From the NCBI GenBank assembly GCA_017475935.1, contig JAFVEP010000013.1:1-40140 (forward strand): a stretch of 40,140 bases of DNA. The letters are read 5' to 3'. The notes beneath the pieces were generated by a model. That model saw only the letters and a program-made list of their open reading frames with translations. It was not told the DNA's origin and ran no database searches. The stretch is from Alphaproteobacteria bacterium (GTDB lineage: Bacteria; Pseudomonadota; Alphaproteobacteria; RF32; CAG-239). Made by a program: the position numbers and the translations under genes. Below, piece after piece: positions 26,919-34,233 of the stretch (the first letter of the stretch is position 1; each line of letters opens with the position of its first letter).

Positions 26919-26951
26919 GCTTTTTTTTCGTTTTACACCAATCCGATTGAT

Positions 26952-28457
26952 TTAAATCTCACCAAGCGCACTTACATCTGTCATGGCATTATTTTCTTGC
27001 ATCAGTTGTCTTATTTGTTCTTCTTGTTTTTGTTGCTTGGCAGCGTTTTCCTGCTGCATTTTTTGAAAGTTCAGCTCAATCGGTTCGCCCACTTTGCGGC
27101 CATCACGGAAAATCCCCTGTTCCGTCAGCTTAAAAATAACGGAAGAGCTGTCTTTGCTTAAGTCAACATATTCGCCGAGTCCGGCAAACAATGCACATTC
27201 AGGCGTTTGCTGTACCGTTTGACCGACAACGCAATGTTTTTGCTCCGGAAAAATGTTATATAGGTTATCAACCTTTACTTCAATGTCTCCTATTAAATAG
27301 TTATTTTTTCGTATAAAATTAGATTTAGCAGACATCTCGGCATTTGGATAAACCGCTTTAACGCTCATGTCAATTTTTGCTTTGTCAAACATATCATCTA
27401 AGAGTTTAGCCAATTCGCCATCATTTATATCCTGATTTGGATTTTTTTGCATCTCTTTTTGCAGCTCAATCAATTTAGCCGCACTTTGAATATTCACATC
27501 TCGAATATCATATTTCATACCGAAAGTATGTATGTTTTTGACAGCACCGATATCAACACCGCTGATCTTTAAATTTTGCGCGATAAATGTTCCTAAAAAA
27601 TCAAAGAGTCCGGCACCATTTTTCCGTACATCGCTTTTCGTATCAATGTCAAAGGTCGCATTAAAGCCCATCATATCAACACCGATTTTAATATTTTGAG
27701 CGACAGCACGGGATTTTGAGGCTGTTAAATAGGCAAAATTACGCCATATCTCAGCATAGTCAAAGGAATGCCCTTCCGGCACCGCATAACTCATATCCGC
27801 TGCCTGATGTTCAGACTGGATCTGCAACGAAAAGAACGGCATGGCAACATTCAACAACTCCATACGAGCATCGGTTTTATATGTTATGTCCTGCCCATTT
27901 TTGGCATAATCTTGGGTAAGGGTTAAATTTTTCAGATGTCCGATTTCACTTTTCAATCCCGTTGTTTGATCCGTAGAGGTATATGAGGCATCATCCGCCT
28001 GTATTTTGGATGAGCTGATCAAACCAAGTTCCGGAACAAAAGAAAACTCCTCTTGATAACTTTTAAGAGCGATATCTTTGAAAAAGGTCAGCGTCGTTAA
28101 GTTATAAAATTGCGCAATCGCCTTATTCGAAGAAGTATTGAATGCTTTATATTGCGCCATACCATGAAAATCATTTATTTTAGAGCATGTCAACACCGTT
28201 TCCGGAATCGTCGTTATACGTTGAACAGGTTGTGTCTGCTGTGCGGCGGAGGAATTTTGTGTCTGATCGACTTCTTCTACAATATCAGCCTTAGGAAAAA
28301 CAAGACGACATTTCTGTTCGTCAAGCTCAACAGTCACCGGCGCACCATATTGCATGGAAAGATTTTTTTCCAGTAATGCTGTATTATCCGCACACAAGGC
28401 CGATCCGCATGACATAAAAAAGCTCAAACTGAAAATCGCTAAACGCTCTTTTTGCAT
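26952..28457 (-). CDS. Exported protein of unknown function, 501 aa
   Basis: ATG 28457 lies behind GGAGG. A signal peptide (AIFSLSFFMSCGSALCAD) is followed by a mostly beta-strand-like soluble region with repeated amphipathic patterns (SKIQADDAS, LKNLTLTQDYAKNGQD, ADMSYAVPEG, LKISGVDIGAVKNI, YDIRDVNIQSAAKL). These recall large periplasmic lipid-binding or AsmA/DUF945-type proteins, but I see no diagnostic motif. Four cysteines (C50, C91, HC and EC near residue 425) could form disulfides. The C-terminus is a Gln/Glu-rich helix. It is likely periplasmic; role unknown. Confidence 0.75.
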   Translation of the reverse strand: MQKERLAIFSLSFFMSCGSALCADNTALLEKNLSMQYGAPVTVELDEQKCRLVFPKADIVEEVDQTQNSSAAQQTQPVQRITTIPETVLTCSKINDFHGMAQYKAFNTSSNKAIAQFYNLTTLTFFKDIALKSYQEEFSFVPELGLISSSKIQADDASYTSTDQTTGLKSEIGHLKNLTLTQDYAKNGQDITYKTDARMELLNVAMPFFSLQIQSEHQAADMSYAVPEGHSFDYAEIWRNFAYLTASKSRAVAQNIKIGVDMMGFNATFDIDTKSDVRKNGAGLFDFLGTFIAQNLKISGVDIGAVKNIHTFGMKYDIRDVNIQSAAKLIELQKEMQKNPNQDINDGELAKLLDDMFDKAKIDMSVKAVYPNAEMSAKSNFIRKNNYLIGDIEVKVDNLYNIFPEQKHCVVGQTVQQTPECALFAGLGEYVDLSKDSSSVIFKLTEQGIFRDGRKVGEPIELNFQKMQQENAAKQQKQEEQIRQLMQENNAMTDVSALGEI

Positions 28458-28489
28458 AATATTCCTCCATATAATAACTGATGTTCGTA

Positions 28490-28518
28490 AGTCTAGTATA
28501 ATTATTCATAACATGCAA
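28490..28518 (-). promoter_or_regulatory. Promoter of the 501-aa exported protein gene
   Basis: On the minus strand TTGCAT (28513-28518), 17-base spacer, TAGACT (28490-28495). It gives a leader of about 25 bases. The remaining bases up to 28670 show no gene. Confidence 0.6.
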
Positions 28519-28673
28519 TGAAAAATTTATAAAAAAGAAAGCCGCTCGATGACTCTTTATTCTCGAAAATTCTTATATATTAACCATTTTCCTCTTCTAT
28601 CGTCAACATTTCTCCCCATAGTGATATCCTCACCTTCAAATATTCGAACGATTAACCAACTTTAATTTCGTTT

Positions 28674-28711
28674 AAAAAAACGCGATGAGATAAAACTCTA
28701 TCGCGTTTTTT
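28674..28711 (-). terminator. Terminator of the 127-aa membrane protein gene
   Basis: AAAAAACGCGATgAGA / TCTaTCGCGTTTTTT stem with a short loop, ending just after the stop of the gene. Confidence 0.8.
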
Positions 28712-28719
28712 AATTACCT

Positions 28720-29103
28720 TCAGGAAGATTTTCCTCTGAAGACATAGCTCCAAATTCTTTCCAGAAGAATACATATAAAAGTGATGACTTTTGCAAAAAT
28801 CCACTGCCACATAACAGAGATAAGCAAATACAAAAGATACCACCGAACCGGTACCTCGTGCTCCGACATTCCATGAATATGAGCAAGGAGAAGAGCCGCG
28901 GCAAAACACATCACCCAACCCGCAATCCATGCACCGCGTACGACCATTTGTTTGTCCGCATCATCGTATGTCAGTTTAGCTTTAATAAGCCGACGCCCTT
29001 GGTCGACATAAAAGCTGCAAAGGCCGACAAAGATAAATGCCGTAAACGCACCGCTTTCCAACATCACGGCAAGTGCGTAGCCAGAATAAAGAGATTCTAC
29101 CAT
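28720..29103 (-). CDS. Small polytopic membrane protein, unknown function
   Basis: 127 residues with three hydrophobic helices (about 10-32 GYALAVMLESGAFTAFIFVG, 56-75 AWIAGWVMCFAAALLLAH, 88-112 YLLYLLISVMWQWIFAKVIT). A basic, polar loop (DQGRRLIKAKLTYDDADKQM) lies between the first two. No family recognised. The ATG at 29103 has no Shine-Dalgarno sequence, only an A-run, but a consensus promoter and a good terminator frame the gene. Confidence 0.65.
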   Translation of the reverse strand: MVESLYSGYALAVMLESGAFTAFIFVGLCSFYVDQGRRLIKAKLTYDDADKQMVVRGAWIAGWVMCFAAALLLAHIHGMSEHEVPVRWYLLYLLISVMWQWIFAKVITFICILLERIWSYVFRGKSS

Positions 29104-29148
29104 TTTTTTGATTGTTAATTATTTATAAAAAATTGACTACTGTACCCC

Positions 29149-29177
29149 ATACTAAACAAAAAAATGAAAATTGTCAA
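29149..29177 (-). promoter_or_regulatory. Near-consensus sigma-70 promoter of the 127-aa protein gene
   Basis: On the minus strand TTGACA (29172-29177), 17-base spacer, TAGTAT (29149-29154). It follows immediately after the terminator of the upstream gene. Confidence 0.75.
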
Positions 29178-29194
29178 GTTTTTTATGAAAAAAA

Positions 29195-29219
29195 AGTCTC
29201 TCTTATGCAAAGAGAGACT
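29195..29219 (-). terminator. Terminator overlapping the 3' end of the 91-aa protein gene
   Basis: Perfect 10-base stem AGTCTCTCTT / AAGAGAGACT with a short loop, then TTTTTTTT on the minus strand. The stop codon of the gene (29203-29205) lies inside the hairpin. Confidence 0.88.
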
Positions 29220-29478
29220 CCATTCGGTTATTATTTACTTTTTCTTTGCGCAAGCACCCCCACAAGCAGGGACAATTACACATCGGTTGTTCAAAAACGC
29301 CGTCTACCGAACGGGGTAATTGATCACCGACTTTTAACTGCAGCAAATCGTGATAGCACCTTTGATCAGGATTTGCGATGAGTTTTGTGAGCGTACTATT
29401 TTGATCGTCAAGATCTTTCAGCCACAGAATCAATGCGCCATTTGGTATCGCTTTGATTTTAACGACTTGTTTGTTCAT
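29203..29478 (-). CDS. Small Cys-containing protein, unknown function
   Basis: 91 residues without signal or membrane segment. The N-terminal half reads like small beta strands (VVKIKAIPNGALILWLKDLDD); the C-terminal half has PMCNCPCLWGC, four Cys within nine residues, a possible metal or cluster site, plus one more Cys upstream (QRCYHD). No Shine-Dalgarno sequence before the ATG at 29478. A promoter (TTGCAT, 16 bases, TATACT on the minus strand, about 29515-29540) and the terminator inside its 3' end support expression. Function unknown. Confidence 0.6.
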   Translation of the reverse strand: MNKQVVKIKAIPNGALILWLKDLDDQNSTLTKLIANPDQRCYHDLLQLKVGDQLPRSVDGVFEQPMCNCPCLWGCLRKEKVNNNRMESLFA

Positions 29479-29548
29479 ATATGATGATTTTTAAATAATT
29501 AATTGATGTCGCGAGTATACCTTATAATTTATCCTATGCAAACAAAAA

Positions 29549-29567
29549 AGGTGGTTATCAACCACCT
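29549..29567 (-). terminator. Terminator of the kdsD-lptCA-lptB-hpf-ptsN cluster
   Basis: Stem AGGTGGTT / AACCACCT with a 3-base loop, followed on the minus strand by TTTTTTG. Confidence 0.85.
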
Positions 29568-29579
29568 CTTTCTATTTTT

Positions 29580-30020
29580 TTACTGCAGTATTTCATAAAT
29601 TTCGTGTTTTGTCTTGGCCTGTCGCAATTTTGTACGCGTCTTATCATTTTTCAAAACTCGCGAAAATAAAGACAATGCTTTTAAGTGATCTTCTCCGCTG
29701 TTTTCCGGAGAAATCAAAAAAACCAACAAATCAACAGGTTGCGCATCTAAAGCATCAAAATCCAAAGGTTTATGCAAACGAACAAATGCCACAGCTATTT
29801 TTTTGAGCCCCTCAATTCTGGCATGCGGCAACGCAAAGCCGTTACCATAGCCGGTTGAACCGAGATTTTCCCTTTCCCACACAGATTCAAAAACCATATT
29901 AGGATCGAGTTTTTCCCTTTGAGCAACTATTGCTGAAACATGCTCTAAAAGTTCACGTTTTCCGGTTACTTCCAGATCCGTAAAAACCATCTTTTCAGAT
30001 AAAATATCTGTTATGTTCAT
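29580..30020 (-). CDS. ptsN: Nitrogen-regulatory PTS component EIIA-Ntr
   Basis: 146 residues. GNGFALPHARIEGL (60-73) holds the phosphorylated His66, and the rest matches the fructose-type EIIA fold (LDFDALDAQPVDLLVFLISPEN, DHLKALSLFSRVL). PtsN takes phosphate from EI-Ntr/NPr and regulates potassium and nitrogen-linked functions; partners are not in the window. AAAGG precedes the ATG; 26 bases separate it from hpf, so they are cotranscribed. In most relatives rpoN lies upstream of hpf; here it does not. Confidence 0.95.
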   Translation of the reverse strand: MNITDILSEKMVFTDLEVTGKRELLEHVSAIVAQREKLDPNMVFESVWERENLGSTGYGNGFALPHARIEGLKKIAVAFVRLHKPLDFDALDAQPVDLLVFLISPENSGEDHLKALSLFSRVLKNDKTRTKLRQAKTKHEIYEILQ

Positions 30021-30046
30021 ATTGAAAACCTTTTATGTTACACCAC

Positions 30047-30607
30047 TTATTCAGCCGGTTCCACCCAACCGATGTTACCATCCTTGCGGCGATAAACCAT
30101 ACTGATGCGGTTATTAGCACTGTTGCGGAACATTAATGCGCATTCATCAGCCAAATCCATGTACATCACTGCTTCACTTACCGTACAAACTTTAATATTT
30201 GCATCTGTTTCGGCAATTGTCAGCGGAGCGCTTTCATCAATGCTCATTTCCTCTTCCGTTTCAGTCAACGGGAAAACAGCCTCATGTGCCAACTCTACCA
30301 ATCCTGTTTTACCTTTATGATCGTTCAGCTTAGTCTTTTGACGGCGTAAACGTGTCGCAATATGGTTATTGGCATCATCAAAGGCCGAATAAGGATCTCC
30401 GGCGACACCGGTACCTTTCAGGACAATATTTTTAGCCGGATGAACGGTTACTTCAGCTTTAAAATCTTCTCCTTCTTTGGAAAAATAAACACTGCAACCG
30501 ATCGGGGCATTAAAGTACTTGTTCACAGAAGCTTCCATACCTTCTTCGACGCGTGCACGTAATCTGTCACTGATATCAACCTGTTGTCCTGATAATGTAA
30601 TTTTCAT
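30047..30607 (-). CDS. hpf: Ribosome hibernation promoting factor, long form
   Basis: 186 residues. The N-terminal S30AE/YfiA domain (MKITLSGQQVDISDRLRARVEEGM, residues 1-100) is joined by an acidic linker (ETEEEMSIDES) to the C-terminal dimerisation domain (KVCTVSEAVMYMDLADECALMFRNSANNRISMVYRRKDGNIGWVEP). The long form dimerises ribosomes into inactive 100S particles without RMF. GAGGTG precedes the ATG. Probably driven from the 98-base gap after lptB as well as by readthrough. Confidence 0.95.
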   Translation of the reverse strand: MKITLSGQQVDISDRLRARVEEGMEASVNKYFNAPIGCSVYFSKEGEDFKAEVTVHPAKNIVLKGTGVAGDPYSAFDDANNHIATRLRRQKTKLNDHKGKTGLVELAHEAVFPLTETEEEMSIDESAPLTIAETDANIKVCTVSEAVMYMDLADECALMFRNSANNRISMVYRRKDGNIGWVEPAE

Positions 30608-30705
30608 AATTCACCTCATTTAGTTATTGTTTTTTCGGCCCAATGCCGTTTGATTTAGATGTATAGTATAATATCTTTAATCAAAAGTAAATAAACATTA
30701 TTATT

Positions 30706-31446
30706 TTATAACGAGAAATTATCACCGAGATATACTTTTCTGACATCCTGATTGGCAACAATTTCTTCCGGAGTTCCTTCCATCAATACCGTCCCTGCAT
30801 GCAATATATATGCACGATCAATAATATCCAAGGTCTCCCTGACATTATGATCGGTTATCAAAACGCCCAAGCCGCGATTTTTCAGTTGCGATACCAGTGT
30901 CCTGATTTCACCGACGGCGATCGGATCAATACCGGCCAACGGTTCATCTAAAAGTATAAAACTCGGACGGCAGGCCAATGCCCGTGCAATTTCGAGTCGG
31001 CGTCGTTCGCCGCCGGAAAGCGACAAAGCCGGTGATTTACGCAAATGAGCGATCGAAAATTCATTAAGCAGCTCTTCAAGTGTGTTTTCCCGATAGCTTT
31101 CGTCATCGGATATCACTTCCAAGATGGCTTTTATATTATCTTCTACACTCAACGTTCTGAAAATGGAAGATTCTTGAGGCAAATAGCCTATCCCCATTTT
31201 CGCACGCTTATACATCGGCATATCGGTAATATCCTGACCGTTGATATAGACATCACCATAGTCCGGTGTAATCAATCCCGTTACACAATAAAAGCATGTC
31301 GTTTTTCCTGCGCCGTTCGGCCCAAGAAGCCCGACGGCTTCACCTTTTTTCACATGCAGCGAAACATTTTTCAAAACGGTGCGCTTTTTATATTTTTTAC
31401 CAATATTAAAAACTTCCAAAACTTCTGTATTTTTATTCTGTCGCAT
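30706..31446 (-). CDS. lptB: LPS export ATPase LptB
   Basis: ATG 31446 is chosen over an upstream in-frame start (31584) because only from MRQNKNTEVLEVFNIGKKYKKRT does the protein match LptB; the result is 246 residues. Walker A GPNGAGKTT (42-50), signature LSGGERRR, Walker B FILLDEPLAGIDP and switch His in LITDHNV are intact. LptB powers LPS extraction with LptF/LptG. It overlaps the 3' end of the LptC-LptA fusion gene by 14 bases, so the two are translationally coupled. Confidence 0.96.
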   Translation of the reverse strand: MRQNKNTEVLEVFNIGKKYKKRTVLKNVSLHVKKGEAVGLLGPNGAGKTTCFYCVTGLITPDYGDVYINGQDITDMPMYKRAKMGIGYLPQESSIFRTLSVEDNIKAILEVISDDESYRENTLEELLNEFSIAHLRKSPALSLSGGERRRLEIARALACRPSFILLDEPLAGIDPIAVGEIRTLVSQLKNRGLGVLITDHNVRETLDIIDRAYILHAGTVLMEGTPEEIVANQDVRKVYLGDNFSL

Positions 31447-32719
31447 TGCTGTTATTTGCCTTTCGTTTATTATAAAAAATGCCGCTGATGCGCTCACCTT
31501 TCTTGAGACCGGTAATTTTACTGATCGATGTCTGCAAATCAGTTTCCGCACGGCCACCGCGAATAAAATTACCATTTTGTTCAATCACTACATTGCCGAT
31601 CAGTTCAACAACATTTTCTTTCGGTCGGTAGTATCCCGTATCGCCCGTCGCGGTTCCTTTCGGAGTTACGACATGAACACCGCCGTAAGCTTCAACTCTA
31701 TCCAGCTGCTGTTTTTCACCTGCAACCAAATAAGCCACCATTCGCCGTGCCGTTAAAGTGTTTTGTTCCTGTTTCACCTCAACGGCAGAAACCGACGCAT
31801 ATTTTGGATTTTTACACACATTTTCAAGCACAATCCTATTTTGAGCCGCATCATAAACGCCGCATGCACCGCGCGCCGTTTGTTCAGGCGTTATGATATA
31901 AACGTTACCGTAAGCTTCGGCACGATCAATTTTATGATTATCTTTTTCATTCATATAAGCAATAATCTCATCTGCTTTCAAACGCGTATTATTTTGGGTT
32001 AAAACAACATTTCCATACGCTTTAATGATATGATTGTTTTGAAAAAACACTGATTTATCCTTAGCATACAAAGTCCCCTTTGAGGTGCTGACAAAAGAAT
32101 TTCCGATCAACGTCAAAATCGCCTCTTGTTGATCATACTCAAATGCATCGGCGGTTAAATTTCCCCATGAGCCCTGCGCCTCTATTTTTTCATCGCCATA
32201 GCCGATATTTTGCTTAAAGTCATAGCGCGCCGATTGAGTTTTAATCTGTGTATCTTGATTAACAAGCGCTTTAACGTTTTCATAAAGCTCTAAAATACTG
32301 CTTTCCTGACTAAAGAATCCGATTTCTGAGGTAATGTCAGCCTCCCCCTGATCCGTCGGAATTTTACCTTTCGGCTGTATGATTTTCATACGCTGAGATC
32401 CGGGCTCTGTTTCATCAATCATATCGGCAACCACATGACTGACACGATTTTTCTCATCAGTAAAATGAAAAACGGTTTGCTCCATATGCAGCTTTTCCAT
32501 CTCACTTTTCCGCGGAACTGTAATATTATCTTTTAAATCGACGCTTTTTTTTATGTTTGGCATAACAACCATAACACCGAGTAACAATGCCGCAAAACAC
32601 GGAAAACCGAGTTTAATAAAACGCAGCCAACGCGAAACAGGCGGTTTATCACTCTTTTCTTCACGCAGAAAAGACTTTTCATCATTAAAAAAGTCATCTA
32701 TTTTGCGAGAATCAAACAT
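31433..32719 (-). CDS. LptC-LptA fusion protein (LPS transport bridge)
   Basis: 428 residues in one uninterrupted frame. Residues about 30-53 are a single transmembrane anchor (WLRFIKLGFPCFAALLLGVMV), followed by an LptC-type jellyroll (about 55-205; FTDEKNRVSHVVADMIDETEPGSQRMKIIQPKG...GFFSQESSILELYENVKALV). From about 210 an OstA/LptA domain begins (IIKAYGNVVLTQNNTRLKADEIIAYM). It contains two similar units, DRAEAYGNVYIITPEQTARG and DRVEAYGGVHVVTPKGTATG, about 90 residues apart. LptA normally is a separate periplasmic protein with its own signal peptide; none remains here. The product would be a membrane-anchored bridge from LptBFG towards LptD. It starts 3 bases after kdsD and overlaps lptB. 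Confidence 0.88.
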   Translation of the reverse strand: MFDSRKIDDFFNDEKSFLREEKSDKPPVSRWLRFIKLGFPCFAALLLGVMVVMPNIKKSVDLKDNITVPRKSEMEKLHMEQTVFHFTDEKNRVSHVVADMIDETEPGSQRMKIIQPKGKIPTDQGEADITSEIGFFSQESSILELYENVKALVNQDTQIKTQSARYDFKQNIGYGDEKIEAQGSWGNLTADAFEYDQQEAILTLIGNSFVSTSKGTLYAKDKSVFFQNNHIIKAYGNVVLTQNNTRLKADEIIAYMNEKDNHKIDRAEAYGNVYIITPEQTARGACGVYDAAQNRIVLENVCKNPKYASVSAVEVKQEQNTLTARRMVAYLVAGEKQQLDRVEAYGGVHVVTPKGTATGDTGYYRPKENVVELIGNVVIEQNGNFIRGGRAETDLQTSISKITGLKKGERISGIFYNKRKANNSNATE

Positions 32720-32722
32720 TTA

Positions 32723-33688
32723 TCAGCTGACTCCGGCTTTCAAACAGTCATGAATATGAACAACGCCGACCGGTTTGCGATCGACAACCACAAAAATATT
32801 CGTAATGCCGCGACCGGTTGTATTCATAATATTGACGGCCTCGGCGATCAATATATCCGGCGAAATCGTCCGCGGATTTTTAGTCATCACCTTCGAAACT
32901 TTTTCTTCAATTAAATTCGGCGCCATCCAACGGCGCAAGTCGCCATCGGTAATCATTCCGATCAAGCAGCCCTGATCGTCTATGATGCCGACGCAGCCCA
33001 GCATCTTTTCAGACATCGTCAGCAGTGCATCTTGCATGATGGCATTTTGGTTAATCAAAGGCATTTCATCGCCGGTGTGCATAATATCCGAAACATGACG
33101 AAGAATGGAACCCAGCTTTCCGCCTGGGTGACGCAACTTAAAGTCTTCAGCCGTAAAACCTTTACGTACCATCAAATCCACTGATAAAATATCACCTAAC
33201 ACAAGCGTTGCAGTTGTAGATGAAGTCGGCGCCATTCCTAAAGGACAAGCTTCCCGATTATCCGGCAGTTTCAAAACCATATCACAATTTTTACCCAAAG
33301 AACTATCCGGATTTTTGGTAATAGCAATCGTCGGCACATTAAAACGGCGGCAGTAAACTAAAATATCGGATAACTCTTTCGACTCACCGCTGTTGGAAAT
33401 TGCCACAACCACATCTTCGGTTGTAATCATACCTAAATCACCATGACTGGCCTCGCTCGGATGCAAAAAGAACGAAGGTGTACCGGTCGAAGCCATGGTC
33501 GCAGAAATTTTGCGGCCGATATGCCCTGATTTACCCATTCCGGTGATAATCACTCGCCCTTTTGTGGACTGCAAAACATCAAGCGCCTTTGTTAAGTTTT
33601 CATCCAAACTGCTTTCAAGCGATTTCAGCGTGCTTATTTCCTGTTCGATTGTTTCTTTAGCCACACGAATATCCTGATGCTCACTCAT
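32723..33688 (-). CDS. kdsD: D-arabinose 5-phosphate isomerase
   Basis: 321 residues. The N-terminal SIS domain holds GRVIITGMGKSGHIGRKISATMASTGTPSFFLHPSEASHGDLGM (about 44-88). Two C-terminal CBS domains (about 205-321) end with GRGITNIFVVVDRKPVGVVHIHDCLKAGV. The enzyme converts ribulose 5-phosphate to arabinose 5-phosphate, first step to Kdo of LPS. AAAGGGGGG precedes the ATG. First gene of the Lpt cluster; kdsC, often next to it, is absent here. Confidence 0.96.
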   Translation of the reverse strand: MSEHQDIRVAKETIEQEISTLKSLESSLDENLTKALDVLQSTKGRVIITGMGKSGHIGRKISATMASTGTPSFFLHPSEASHGDLGMITTEDVVVAISNSGESKELSDILVYCRRFNVPTIAITKNPDSSLGKNCDMVLKLPDNREACPLGMAPTSSTTATLVLGDILSVDLMVRKGFTAEDFKLRHPGGKLGSILRHVSDIMHTGDEMPLINQNAIMQDALLTMSEKMLGCVGIIDDQGCLIGMITDGDLRRWMAPNLIEEKVSKVMTKNPRTISPDILIAEAVNIMNTTGRGITNIFVVVDRKPVGVVHIHDCLKAGVS

Positions 33689-33721
33689 AAATTCCCCCCT
33701 TTGATAGTCAAATATACAAAC

Positions 33722-33749
33722 ATCATATGATTTTTTTATGATTTCGCAA
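33722..33749 (-). promoter_or_regulatory. Promoter of the kdsD-lpt cluster
   Basis: On the minus strand TTGCGA (33744-33749), 16-base spacer, TATGAT (33722-33727), leader about 25-30 bases. Confidence 0.55.
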
Positions 33750-33777
33750 GATTTTTTTAAGTTTTATGCCCCTTTGT

Positions 33778-34233
33778 TTAAGCTTTTTGCTCCCACGATC
33801 CTCGCTCATTTTGTTGCCAATAATGCACTTCATAAGCGGCTGTTTTAGATTGTTGCCACAATTGCCGTGCTGCATCAAGATCTGCGGCGATATTGCCGTC
33901 AAAAATAACAAAAACACGCTCATACGAGGACATATATTCAACAGAAACACTGCCGACGTCGGATACAAACAAAAATTCGGCATGATTAACATTATCATCT
34001 TCCCATGTTAAAAAAACGGGCTGTTTATCGGCAAATCCGTCTTTTTTCGTACCGTGCGGCAAAAAGCTTTCATCTTGATATGTCCACAGCCATTCATTTA
34101 ATTTTTCCGTTTTTTCAGATGTACTCGAACGTACAAGAATCTTTTTCCCCGTCGCATAGGCTTTAGCCAGCAACTTCGGCAAAACTTCCTCACGAGACTG
34201 TTTTTGCAGATGATAAAAATCAATGCGCGGCAT
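33778..34233 (-). CDS. holC: DNA polymerase III chi subunit (HolC)
   Basis: From ATG 34233 (a second ATG lies one codon earlier) the product has 151 residues, like E. coli chi (147). MPRIDFYHLQKQSREEVLPKLLAKAYATGKKILVRSSTSEKTEKLNEWLWTY is the family's N-terminal pattern, and SYERVFVIFDGN its core strand. Chi links the clamp loader to SSB. It overlaps the 3' end of the Deg protease gene by 14 bases and so is the last gene of the hflK operon. A longer in-frame start at 34299 lies inside the Deg gene and is rejected. Confidence 0.88.
   Translation of the reverse strand: MPRIDFYHLQKQSREEVLPKLLAKAYATGKKILVRSSTSEKTEKLNEWLWTYQDESFLPHGTKKDGFADKQPVFLTWEDDNVNHAEFLFVSDVGSVSVEYMSSYERVFVIFDGNIAADLDAARQLWQQSKTAAYEVHYWQQNERGSWEQKA

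Noticed and set aside
26737-26955. 72-codon plus-strand ORF opposite the rpsB leader
   Set aside because: No ribosome site, basic/aromatic composition typical of a non-coding frame, and it overlaps the rpsB leader and promoter.
31447-31584. 46-residue N-terminal extension of LptB
   Set aside because: It lies wholly in the lptC-lptA coding region in another frame and has no similarity to LptB.
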